From Anaerocolumna jejuensis DSM 15929 (GTDB lineage: Bacteria > Bacillota > Clostridia > Lachnospirales > Lachnospiraceae): a DNA stretch of 64,000 nucleotides. The position numbers and the translations under genes are program-made. The notes under the pieces are model-generated. The model did no database searches, had not been told where the DNA came from, and worked only from the letters and a program-made list of their open reading frames with translations. The stretch covers positions 1 through 64,000 of the forward strand of contig NZ_FRAC01000025.1 of assembly GCF_900142215.1 (NCBI RefSeq), read 5' to 3'. Below, piece after piece: positions 7,308 through 14,663 of the stretch (within the stretch, counting starts at the first letter, position 1; each line of letters opens with the position of its first letter).

Positions 7308-9098
7308 TTAGCTATTCCTTTCTCTGTTGTGATGAGAACCATTATTAGCCACCTCAAGTAATGCATTTCTTAAGTCATCATCACATGCATAAATATATAA
7401 TCCTTTGACTCCACGTGTCATAAGTACACGAACTTCATGTTGTATTAAAGTCTCTCCAAATTTTTTCTTTGTGCCATCGGATAATGTTCTGTTCCTTATG
7501 GCTTTATTGTTAAAGCTTTCTGATGGATCAAAAATAATTTTCCCATTGCTGTACTTTACAGATGGGCCTAAAATAACTCCTACATAATTTAAATCAAATC
7601 CTTGTATTGTAAATGTCGATCCAACTTCATTGATTGTATGCGGTTGTTCAGCCCATGAAAGAGATTTTATATTACGTTTCTGTTCCCGATTCAGTTCTTT
7701 TTCCAGCTCATAATTCCATGGTTTATGCCATTTCCCGATAAGAACTTCCCAATATTTCTTTAATCTATCTTTCGGCTCATTTTTCGTATTATACTCCCAA
7801 TCATAAGTCGCCACCACTCTCGACAGTGCCGTCTTTTCATTATTCGCTTTGCTTTCTATCTCAAAATCTAAGTCTTCTGGATTTTCAAATACCTTAATCT
7901 CATATCCCTTATTATCATGTGGTATTTGATATAGTTTTTGGTTTTTTGTAAATTCATCTATCCAATCTATCGTTTCTTTATCAGCCGTCATTCTTAGCTG
8001 ACTTTTTAACTCAATATAATTTTCTTCATTCTTGGCCCTTCTTCTGAATTTTTCCAGAATTTCTGCTTCCCAAAATTGCTCTGTCGTTAAAATCTGATTT
8101 TCATCAAACATTACTACTGTAACCTTGGCTCTATCAATAATATCCTGTAACTGATTATCTCCTTTGTATGACTGTTTTCCTTGGGTCCATAGTAAATGAG
8201 CTTCATCTATTAATGCTACATCTATAGGATTTTCAACATTATGTGTGTTAATAAAACGTGTCGGCTTGCATACAACTTCACCATATTTATCCGTTAATCC
8301 AAGCTTTTGCGCAATTTGCTCATATACCGTGATTTGTTCATCATGATTTACTATAAGGCAGCATCGGAGGGATGTATTTTCTTGTTCTTCTGCTTTTTCA
8401 AACAATTCATAAAAGGTGCTGCTATTTAATACAGTTTTACCTGTCCCAGCTTCACCCTCAATAAATATAAGCTGCTTTTCTGCTTTACCATTTAAAGACT
8501 CAAAAACCTTCTGAATAATTATCTCTTTTGCGCTTTTCTGATCAGGGGTTAATTTATGTAAGGGGGAGGCTTTAAATACAGCCGAATCTTTTATAGAACT
8601 CTCTGTCGGAAACAGTAACGGATCTCTTCTTCTAAGTTTTCTCCACACCTGCATGAAAATAGTATCCAGTTCATTTTCTGTATAATATTTATTTTGTGGA
8701 TTACACTTTTGATTATGAATCTTTTTAACACGCTCTACGCTCATCATATACAACATCAATCGATTTTCAATATCAAGTGTAAGAGATTTATTAAAATGTT
8801 CATGTCCAATAATATATAAACTTGCATTGCTTTCTAATAAACAATTCTGCCAATTTTCTTTATTCTTTGCATCTGCATAATGTTGCTTTGACCTCTGAAC
8901 AACATTATTTGATTCTCCTATATATACCTCATAGTCTTCCGAATTCTTCCAATTATGAATATATACAATAGGATAATTCAGAATAACATCCTGAACTTTT
9001 TTATTTTTTGTTGTCCTAATCCGAGTTTCAAATTGCTTTAATGATGCATCATTATCTTCAATTTTACAAATAATTGGTTCTAATTTCAAATTCTCCAT
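7308..9098 (-). CDS. GIY-YIG nuclease fused to DUF2075 P-loop ATPase/helicase-like domain
   Basis: A 596-residue two-domain protein. Residues 43-115 look like a GIY-YIG module: VYI at 45-47, VYIG at 58-61, Arg69 and the ENRL Glu at 111-114. Residues about 185-590 are a DUF2075/Schlafen-like helicase-type ATPase with Walker A GEAGTGKT (215-222), Walker B VALIDEAHLL and a late RecA-type motif VLMTRGVKGLYIY. Such fusions are found in accessory and defence-rich regions; a nucleic-acid-cleaving, NTP-driven role is inferred. It is directly upstream of, and probably co-transcribed with, the MazG-like gene. The unit lies just outside the left end of the integrated element, in DNA that was next to guaA before integration. 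Confidence 0.85.
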   Translation of the reverse strand: MENLKLEPIICKIEDNDASLKQFETRIRTTKNKKVQDVILNYPIVYIHNWKNSEDYEVYIGESNNVVQRSKQHYADAKNKENWQNCLLESNASLYIIGHEHFNKSLTLDIENRLMLYMMSVERVKKIHNQKCNPQNKYYTENELDTIFMQVWRKLRRRDPLLFPTESSIKDSAVFKASPLHKLTPDQKSAKEIIIQKVFESLNGKAEKQLIFIEGEAGTGKTVLNSSTFYELFEKAEEQENTSLRCCLIVNHDEQITVYEQIAQKLGLTDKYGEVVCKPTRFINTHNVENPIDVALIDEAHLLWTQGKQSYKGDNQLQDIIDRAKVTVVMFDENQILTTEQFWEAEILEKFRRRAKNEENYIELKSQLRMTADKETIDWIDEFTKNQKLYQIPHDNKGYEIKVFENPEDLDFEIESKANNEKTALSRVVATYDWEYNTKNEPKDRLKKYWEVLIGKWHKPWNYELEKELNREQKRNIKSLSWAEQPHTINEVGSTFTIQGFDLNYVGVILGPSVKYSNGKIIFDPSESFNNKAIRNRTLSDGTKKKFGETLIQHEVRVLMTRGVKGLYIYACDDDLRNALLEVANNGSHHNRERNS

Positions 9099-9389
9099 TA
9101 GTTAATCACTCCATTTATCTTGGCCTTAGTGAAGTAACATACTTCCTCTTTTTAGTTATCGCTATATTCCCTTATTGAATATCCGCTCCTGATAGAATAA
9201 TATCAATCATTATTTAAAAAACGTAACAGAAATCGTATCTGCTATAACTCTACTTTTTAATGTAGATATTCATTAATTGCAGATCACTAATCCATTATGT
9301 CAAAAAATGAATCCTCTAAAGCTCACTGGACTTCAATTAGAGATGTAAGTAGAAAAATTAAAATCAAAATAGAATCATGCCATAAAAAT

Positions 9390-9430
9390 AACGCTACATA
9401 CCTTGGTTTTACTAGGTTGTAGCGTTTTTT
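9390..9430. terminator. Bidirectional terminator, probably the original guaA terminator
   Basis: AACGCTACA (9390-9398) pairs with TGTAGCGTT (9418-9426), with CCT/AGG pairing inside. TTTTT follows on both strands. It lies only 10 bases from the left attachment site, in the orientation expected for the guaA transcript before the element inserted. The rest of 9099-9389 is AT-rich and shows nothing. Confidence 0.7.
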
Positions 9431-9435
9431 CATGT

Positions 9436-9450
9436 TACTCAAACTCTTTC
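9436..9450. other. attL, left attachment site of the guaA-integrated element
   Basis: TACTCAAACTCTTTC matches 13 of 15 positions with 29142-29156 (TATTCAAACTCTATC), where guaA ends, and the shared core is TCAAACTCT. Read on the minus strand, this copy encodes Glu-Phe-Glu-stop (GAG TTT GAG TAA), the same C-terminus as the present guaA (GAG TTT GAA TAG). That is what is expected if the element replaced the gene's last codons on integration. Confidence 0.8.
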
Positions 9451-9548
9451 CGGGCATTTTACCACAGCACGTCAAATGCTGATAAATGGCGGTTTCTGGT
9501 ATATCTATTCCATGAAATGTTACGCTTTCTGCATTGTTTTTCGTTCTT

Positions 9549-9570
9549 TTAGTAGCAGAATAGTAGCAGA
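9549..9570. repeat. Left arm-type repeat pair (TAGTAGCA twice)
   Basis: Two TAGTAGCA copies 11 bases apart, about 100 bp inside attL. The 22-base block recurs in the same orientation at 29063-29084 with two differences, about 60-80 bp inside attR. The integrase has an N-terminal arm-DNA-binding (AP2-like) domain, so these are good candidates for its arm sites. Confidence 0.65.
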
Positions 9571-9612
9571 CTTTAAACTCTTAAAGGTTGATATAATCTA
9601 CTTTTTATTATT

Positions 9613-9699
9613 CACTAGGCAGTTGTTCCTAGTGGCTTACGAGTCACAGGAAGCATTGCTATTACAAAGAGAATTATCGCGACACGGTCGCGACTTTTT
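9613..9699 (+). promoter_or_regulatory. Attenuator-like leader with competing hairpins and a terminator
   Basis: CACTAGG (9613-9619) pairs with CCTAGTG (9628-9634). An overlapping alternative pairs TTCCT.GTG (9626-9634) with CAC.GGAA (about 9645-9652). Downstream, TCGCGAC-ACG-GTCGCGA (9677-9693) followed by CTTTTT is a compact terminator ending 14 bases before the first gene. The arrangement suggests conditional termination ahead of the left-end genes. Confidence 0.5.
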
Positions 9700-9713
9700 G
9701 AAAGGAGTTTGCT

Positions 9714-10079
9714 ATGAGCAATCAACATAAAAATCCAACCATAAGTTTCCGAGTATCTGAATATGAACGTAAAGCTATTGAAGCACGCATTCTTGCCAGC
9801 GGTATGTTGAAGAAAGATTACTTTGTTCGTTCCTGTATTTATAATCGAATCTGTGTTGTTGGCAAGAAAGAAACTATATATCCCTTGGTTGAAGTCCTAA
9901 GAAAATTATATCTTCAACTTTATACCATGCATGCTGCTTTTACTAGCGATACTGCAACTACGTTTCCAACATCCGAGGAAATCTCGACACTTCAAACCGA
10001 ATATGAGATTGCGCTAAAAGCTATTATTGATATGCTTGATGGTGCCAAGTATCTTTGGAAAGGAGAAAGTCATGAATGA
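9714..10079 (+). CDS. Ribbon-helix-helix mobilization-type protein (MobC-like)
   Basis: The 121-residue product begins with the RHH pattern TISFRVSEYERKAIEARI (9-26) followed by MLKKDYFVRSCIYNR, the usual layout of plasmid and IME mobilization accessory proteins of the MobC/CopG type. The family binds oriT and helps the relaxase. Here it is the first gene inside the left end, some 14 kb from the relaxase and separate from the MobC-like gene at 24096. It may instead control the element's left-end promoter. AAAGGAG precedes the ATG. It overlaps the next ORF by 8 bases. Confidence 0.7.
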   Translation: MSNQHKNPTISFRVSEYERKAIEARILASGMLKKDYFVRSCIYNRICVVGKKETIYPLVEVLRKLYLQLYTMHAAFTSDTATTFPTSEEISTLQTEYEIALKAIIDMLDGAKYLWKGESHE

Positions 10080-10323
10080 CTTTATCTTTCAATTTGCTAT
10101 GTACAATCCAGTAACTGATACTGTGGAAGTTAATACCGGTACTGGTACTGCTCTCTTTATCCGTTGCAAAGATTTTAATTCCACTGTCATGTTTGATGAT
10201 CCAAATGATGTTGTTTATTTGTATCATCTGGCTGAGGAACAGCCACTGACATATGCTAAATTTGCATTATCTGATGATGGATTGCAGGATTATGTGGATG
10301 CTATGAACTGGTTTAATTATTAA
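10072..10323 (+). CDS. Small DUF6061-like protein
   Basis: An 83-residue acidic protein starting MNDFIFQFAMYNPVTDTVEV. The end, LYHLAEEQPLTYAKFALSD, resembles the small proteins grouped as DUF6061 that occur on Lachnospiraceae mobile elements (tentative). Function is unknown. GGAAAGGAG in the end of the upstream gene serves as ribosome binding site, and the start overlaps the upstream stop (ATGAATGA), so the two are coupled. Confidence 0.6.
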   Translation: MNDFIFQFAMYNPVTDTVEVNTGTGTALFIRCKDFNSTVMFDDPNDVVYLYHLAEEQPLTYAKFALSDDGLQDYVDAMNWFNY

Positions 10324-10332
10324 TCGCATTTC

Positions 10333-10377
10333 AGTCTCACCAGTCTCATTTTTATTCTGAGACTGATGAGATTTTTT
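10333..10377 (+). terminator. Terminator after the left-end gene pair
   Basis: TCTCACCAGTCTCA (10335-10348) pairs with TGAGACTGATGAGA (10358-10371), with one mismatch, followed by TTTTTT. Confidence 0.8.
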
Positions 10378-10459
10378 GCATTTCTTTCCTAAACCATATT
10401 GATCATGTGAATATACCTTTTTTTCAATTTTATAGCTTTTCCATTTAATCCATTAGTGA

Positions 10460-10792
10460 TTACACTATGCTTTTGTTATTAAAATCAAAAATGATTTGTT
10501 GTTTTTCTTTATGTAGCTGTTCCATTTCTGCATATTCATTCTGCGACAATGTTATATAATGTACAGGAAGACCAAATTCATCATTTAGTGTCTTGGTTAT
10601 TATACTCTTCAATTTTTTTAAAGCTACATAATTAGCTGTTTTGTATACTATTATCAAATCAATATCATTTGCTGATTTTTCAAATTGAAAAGATCCCATC
10701 AATATAACTGATGCCTTAACATTGTCTTCTAAAACCGAATCTGTCATTATCCTCTCTATCAATTGGCCTAGTATATGTACTTGGTCTTTCAT
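10460..10792 (-). CDS. Minimal nucleotidyltransferase (MNT-like)
   Basis: A 110-residue protein with the pol-beta-type nucleotidyltransferase signature: GS at 33-34 and the DxD acids Asp43 and Asp45 in NDIDLIIVY. Small proteins of this type act as AMP-transferring antitoxins or partners in defence modules. It is the last gene of a three-gene minus-strand unit and overlaps its upstream neighbour by 77 bases. No HEPN partner of the classic MNT-HEPN pair is recognisable, so a different partner is implied. The start is preceded by a weak GGGGC, consistent with translational coupling. Confidence 0.75.
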   Translation of the reverse strand: MKDQVHILGQLIERIMTDSVLEDNVKASVILMGSFQFEKSANDIDLIIVYKTANYVALKKLKSIITKTLNDEFGLPVHYITLSQNEYAEMEQLHKEKQQIIFDFNNKSIV

Positions 10793-11126
10793 AATTTAAA
10801 GCCCCAAAAAATTCCTCCATCTTGAATACTCCGACACGATTCCTTTTCCCCTGATTATATGCTTCAGGAGTAACTCCATTCCAATTTGAAATCGTAATCA
10901 AACAATCAATATCACCATAGTCCTCTAAAACATCATAGTAATCAGACAAACTCAATGCGTAGTAATTAGAAACAAAGACACGTATCATAGATAAATCCCT
11001 TCTATGAATTTCATAATAACTGGTACTTAATTTTTTTATATTTCTCACCTTATTATGATTCCGCATTGCTTTTTCAAAGAAATCAATACTTTCAGGTCTT
11101 GGAAATTTAGTATACGAATCATGCAT
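10716..11126 (-). CDS. Small unknown protein of the SEFIR/NTase unit
   Basis: A 136-residue protein starting MHDSYTKFPRPESIDFFEKA. The middle (about 46-105) alternates strands and helices (MIRVFVSNYYALSLSDYYDV, DIDCLITISNWNGVTPEAYN, VGVFKMEEFFGAL), an alpha/beta pattern that reminds me of small restriction-endonuclease-like or nucleotide-binding folds. I cannot assign catalytic residues. The last 25 residues overlap the nucleotidyltransferase gene and may be a read-on tail. The start at 11126 overlaps the upstream stop (ATGCATGA) behind GAGGAGG, so it is tightly coupled to the SEFIR gene. Confidence 0.6.
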   Translation of the reverse strand: MHDSYTKFPRPESIDFFEKAMRNHNKVRNIKKLSTSYYEIHRRDLSMIRVFVSNYYALSLSDYYDVLEDYGDIDCLITISNWNGVTPEAYNQGKRNRVGVFKMEEFFGALNYERPSTYTRPIDREDNDRFGFRRQC

Positions 11127-11997
11127 CGTGTTCCTCCTCATTAATCATATTTTCAAACTCTACTGGAAATACCGGCACCGATTCACGCCCAATTTCTCCT
11201 CTTTGACACACTTCAAAAGCTTCGGCATGAACTTTATATTTTTTAAAAATTCTTATTTCCTCTATCGATAATACGGACATACTTTTTTCGAATTCTTGTA
11301 TTATCTTTCTATTATTCGGTATTACACTATCTGTTTTTGCGTCATTCCATGTTTTTACCGTAGATGAAAGAGGATTATTTATTGCAATCAATGAATCGGG
11401 TCCATATTGATCCAATATTTGTTTGTTTTCTGCTAACAAAATCTGTGCAGACCTAAAAAGCTCGTGCTTATTCTTTCCTTGCTTAAATTGAACCAACTTC
11501 TGTATTGGCTTTCTTTTATCTTTCGCCACCTCTGAAAATAAATATATTTCATTATCCGATAATTTAGCCAACAATATATTCCATTGTTCCTCTTGGTTTG
11601 TCATTTCTATTATTTCTCTATTTCCAAGAGCTGATGGTTTAATATCATTAATATCAATTTCTTTCAAAGAATCAAATGTTATAAAAATATACTTCTTAGT
11701 CTTTTTTTCAATTTCATCCAAAATAATCCTATACTCTTTCCCTACTCCTCCTTCAAATGCATCTGCTCGCTGCTTATATTTTATAGAAAGTACAACAATT
11801 ACTTTGTTTGAGTCCGCTATTAATTTAGACATCATTTCATTAAAATCAACTGCTGTCTCTTCTTGTTTAAACATCTGATCCATAATTGCATTATAGCCAT
11901 ATTCTTTTCTTAATAGGTCTACAAAACCCATTACTTGTTCATTGTATTCGATGCCATCTTGTGCATAGCTTACGGCTACCGCATCCATTAAATTCAA
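11119..11997 (-). CDS. SEFIR/TIR-like domain protein, probable defence sensor or effector
   Basis: The N-terminal 110 residues fit a SEFIR (TIR-superfamily) domain: VAVSYAQDGIEYNEQVMGFV, a box-2-like NAIMDQMF, then VIVVLSIKYKQRADAFEGGV with the Gly-rich GGVGKEY that follows in SEFIR proteins. The C-terminal half (150-292) is helical (AQILLAENKQILDQYGPDS, a conserved-looking HAEAFEVC) and may be a sensor. Bacterial SEFIR and TIR proteins often degrade NAD upon phage infection. The start is a TTG at 11997, well placed behind AGGAGG; an ATG nine bases later is the alternative. It heads the three-gene unit. Confidence 0.7.
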   Translation of the reverse strand: MNLMDAVAVSYAQDGIEYNEQVMGFVDLLRKEYGYNAIMDQMFKQEETAVDFNEMMSKLIADSNKVIVVLSIKYKQRADAFEGGVGKEYRIILDEIEKKTKKYIFITFDSLKEIDINDIKPSALGNREIIEMTNQEEQWNILLAKLSDNEIYLFSEVAKDKRKPIQKLVQFKQGKNKHELFRSAQILLAENKQILDQYGPDSLIAINNPLSSTVKTWNDAKTDSVIPNNRKIIQEFEKSMSVLSIEEIRIFKKYKVHAEAFEVCQRGEIGRESVPVFPVEFENMINEEEHDA

Positions 11998-12100
11998 CAG
12001 TTTTCCTCCTATTCTTTGACTATTCCAGCTACAAGTTGTTGCAAGTTAAATTTTGATAGTTTCAAAAGTATTTCGTCTATTTTTCGTTAAAATGTAGTTT

Positions 12101-12220
12101 TTATAAGACTGATACAATATTTATTGCAAGTTTATGCAAGTTAAACCCATTCCCTTTAAAGAATATCATTTCATATGCTTTCAATGCTTTGCAGAGATCT
12201 TCGCTCAAAACTTCGCTCAT
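12101..12220 (-). CDS. Possible 39-residue ORF coupled to the AlbA_2-type gene
   Basis: It starts in an ATGA overlap with the upstream stop codon and begins MSEVLSEDLCKALKAYEM, repeating the SEVL motif encoded just before it in the larger gene. It may be a relic of a longer C-terminus cut off by a frameshift between repeats. No independent evidence of translation exists. Confidence 0.25.
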   Translation of the reverse strand: MSEVLSEDLCKALKAYEMIFFKGNGFNLHKLAINIVSVL

Positions 12221-13767
12221 TTTTTTAATTCTTGTTTTTCATAAATAATGTTGTTTGTACTTCCAGATTGGATAAGTAACCCTACATCTACAAGTTCCTT
12301 AAGATATCTTCTAACTGTTGCCTCTGATTTATTAACCAGCTTTTTAGCTGTCTGTGGTGTAATCCCATCATTTTCATCTAAATACAAAATAATTTCTGAT
12401 AATCTCTTTATTGCCTTTGTATCTAAAACTTCGCTCAAAACTCCAATCAAACTTCGCTCATCTTTTTGAGCGAAGTTTTCATTATTTGTAATTATATTTG
12501 ATAAAAAATCTGGATGTATCGGAATCTCTACACGAGTTGCTCTTCTGTCTTCATCCGTTTCGAAAATTGCTCGTTGAGAACCATTTTCTTCTAATTTTTC
12601 CTGAATCGTTGGTACTCCTGTTGAACGACCTTCTGATAAATGTAATTCTTTTAGAAATTCGCCCAATCTTCGATTTCGATACATTCTGGTACGGAAGCGA
12701 GCTCCTCTTTTTATATCCTCCATAGAAACAGATCGATCAATACCTGGAAAACTAATTATATTTATACACTCCGGCTCAATTTCTATATGCACAGGTTCAT
12801 ATGACATATAATCTCTGTGATAAAATGTATTTACTACAGCTTCCTCAAGTGCTGCATACGGATAACTAAATCTGCGTACAGACTCCATCTGTCCAGGTAA
12901 TTTTGTTACCTTATCCACTATTACCATATCCTGAAGCTTTTCCATCGTTCTCTTTATAATCGTAGGCACAGATCCCTTAATTGGTGGACTCTCAATAAAA
13001 TTATCAGGATTTTTAATGCTGCCATCTGGAAATTTCACAATCTCTACTTGCATATATGGAAAAAACTTATCTGGATTCTCGCAAAACATCATGAGTGCTA
13101 CATTCCTAATTCTGATTCGTTCTGATGGTCCATCAAGCAGCCCCATCTCTTCCAGAACTTCCTGTACTCCACTGGTTCGGATTTCTTTTGCAAGTTTGCT
13201 TCCAGTTGCCTTCAAATGTTCTTCTAATAAAATAAGTGATATATCGTCAAAGGTAGCATCTGGATTTGGCTGCATATCAAATGGAACCTTACTTGCCATT
13301 GAAATTAATTCTCTTTCCTGCTCAGGCGTAGCAACCATGGAACTCGTATTATATCGGATAAAATATTTTAATGTTTTTTCTGCCTTCGATGTTACATGTT
13401 CAGGTGCCTTATATGGTCGCTGCAATCCTGTAGGTACCCATAAGACCATGACATATTTTCCATCCACCTGATCAATTATAGTTTTCGGAAAATATGCTGG
13501 ACTTAATTTTCGATTATAACCAAGCATCTCTTTTTGAATCAAATCTAAATCTTTTTCCATTAATCCTGAAACTGGTCTTTTCGCAACACCATTTTTTTCT
13601 TCTGCGCCAATAACAATATATCCTCCGCCCTGATTATCATAATCATTAGCAAATGCACATACACTCGTATAAATATCATCAGGATTCCAATTTCGCTTAA
13701 ATTCAATACGATCGGACTCAACACGTCTTGCATTTAGCAAATCTTCTATACTAAATTCCAATTCCAA
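12217..13767 (-). CDS. AlbA_2 (Schlafen-type) and ATPase-like protein with C-terminal winged helix
   Basis: A 516-residue protein. The N-terminus has ESDRIEFKRNW and GGGYIVIGAEEKNG, the AlbA_2/divergent AAA_4 signature (about 17-60). The centre contains YPYAALEEAVVNTFYHRDY (about 300-318), a GHKL-like helix with conserved Glu and Asn, and EGRSTGVPTI. The C-terminus is a winged helix (TPQTAKKLVNKSEATVRRYL). Such proteins are often found beside type I restriction systems and are presumed regulators or defence accessories. The start is TTG at 13767 behind AGAAGGTG. The 3' end contains repeated GAGCGAAG-type sequences coding ERSL and LSEV units. Confidence 0.8.
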   Translation of the reverse strand: MELEFSIEDLLNARRVESDRIEFKRNWNPDDIYTSVCAFANDYDNQGGGYIVIGAEEKNGVAKRPVSGLMEKDLDLIQKEMLGYNRKLSPAYFPKTIIDQVDGKYVMVLWVPTGLQRPYKAPEHVTSKAEKTLKYFIRYNTSSMVATPEQERELISMASKVPFDMQPNPDATFDDISLILLEEHLKATGSKLAKEIRTSGVQEVLEEMGLLDGPSERIRIRNVALMMFCENPDKFFPYMQVEIVKFPDGSIKNPDNFIESPPIKGSVPTIIKRTMEKLQDMVIVDKVTKLPGQMESVRRFSYPYAALEEAVVNTFYHRDYMSYEPVHIEIEPECINIISFPGIDRSVSMEDIKRGARFRTRMYRNRRLGEFLKELHLSEGRSTGVPTIQEKLEENGSQRAIFETDEDRRATRVEIPIHPDFLSNIITNNENFAQKDERSLIGVLSEVLDTKAIKRLSEIILYLDENDGITPQTAKKLVNKSEATVRRYLKELVDVGLLIQSGSTNNIIYEKQELKK

Positions 13768-13855
13768 AATTTCACCTTCTTCCTACATTAAATAAATAAT
13801 TATCAAAATCACTCTCAATAATTTCATTTAAGTTAGCTCTTTAAAACACATGCCA

Positions 13856-14171
13856 TTACTTTACCTGAATCAACTTTCCCAATCGCTTAATTATCAAAAG
13901 AATATTAAGCAAAATAATTAAAAACAAATAATATGTTACAGTTGCAATAGTCATAGATACTATTGCACATAAAGATTTGATTGCAATCATTATCAGTCCC
14001 ACTATCATTAAAAATATACAAAGACATATCGTAAAAATTATTGCATTATTCGTCTCTTCTAGTACCTTTTTTATTTTGCTTTTCTTTGTTTCTTCTAGAT
14101 CTGAGTAATCTTTGCTAACTAGAATACTAAAAATTGCCCAAGAGCATCGAAACAAAAATACTTAAAATCAC
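13856..14171 (-). pseudogene. Small membrane protein with an apparent frameshift in its first segment
   Basis: From TTG 14155 the frame gives 99 residues: a Lys/Glu-rich loop (DYSDLEETKKSKIKKVLEE) followed by two long hydrophobic segments (about 38-60 and 66-89). In the adjacent frame, GTG 14171 encodes VILSIFVSMLLGN, a proper first membrane segment, before stopping at about 14130. Joining the two frames would give a three-segment membrane protein, so a one-base frameshift is likely. The GTG overlaps the end of the fragment at 14174, suggesting an originally coupled pair. Family unknown. Confidence 0.45.
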
Positions 14172-14173
14172 AT

Positions 14174-14398
14174 TTATTCCTTCATAGAATAAGCGTCTGT
14201 CATATGTGATTTTACACTTTCTTGTTCCACCGCAAACATTTTCATTAACTTCTCATCATCGTCAAAATCTTTATAATTTTCAAAAAATCCTTTAAACATA
14301 TCAATTACATTTGAATATGTAACATCTGTATTCGTATATGATTGATTCAAAAAATAAAGTTCATTTTCACCACGTGAGTATTTCTTTTTCAGGTAGAC
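14174..14398 (-). pseudogene. C-terminal fragment of a truncated gene
   Basis: An open frame without a start codon encodes an acidic coding-looking stretch (KKKYSRGENELYFLNQSY, later NVIDMFKGFFENYKDFDDD and SVKSHMTDAYSMKE). The upstream border is a stop codon at 14399. A strong GGAGG lies at about 14435 but leads into another frame, which suggests a deletion or frameshift near 14395. The family is not recognised. 14399-14663 shows nothing else. Confidence 0.4.
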
Positions 14399-14663
14399 CT
14401 ACATAACATTAATCCATAACTAATCACTTTTGTACCTCCTCAAAATACATTATCAAACCACCTTAATATTCTCCGCTATCCAATCCGCGTTATTCATACT
14501 TCATCAATACTTGATTAATAAAATCAACAATGTTTTACGATCTGATTTGAACTTCAATATTTTATATGACAGCTCCATATAGCAATACACATTGTTTATT
14601 TACCTCTATTTTTTTGTTGCCATAATTTTATTAAATCCTCCAATACGCCATTTTCTCACCGTA

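Noticed and set aside
9476..9730. Plus-strand ORF of 84 residues at the left end
   Set aside because: It runs through the arm-type repeats and the hairpin leader, has no ribosome binding site and overlaps the start of the MobC-like gene.
10460..11126. Classical MNT-HEPN toxin-antitoxin pair
   Set aside because: The neighbour lacks the HEPN RxxxxH motif and its alpha/beta pattern does not fit an all-helical HEPN domain.
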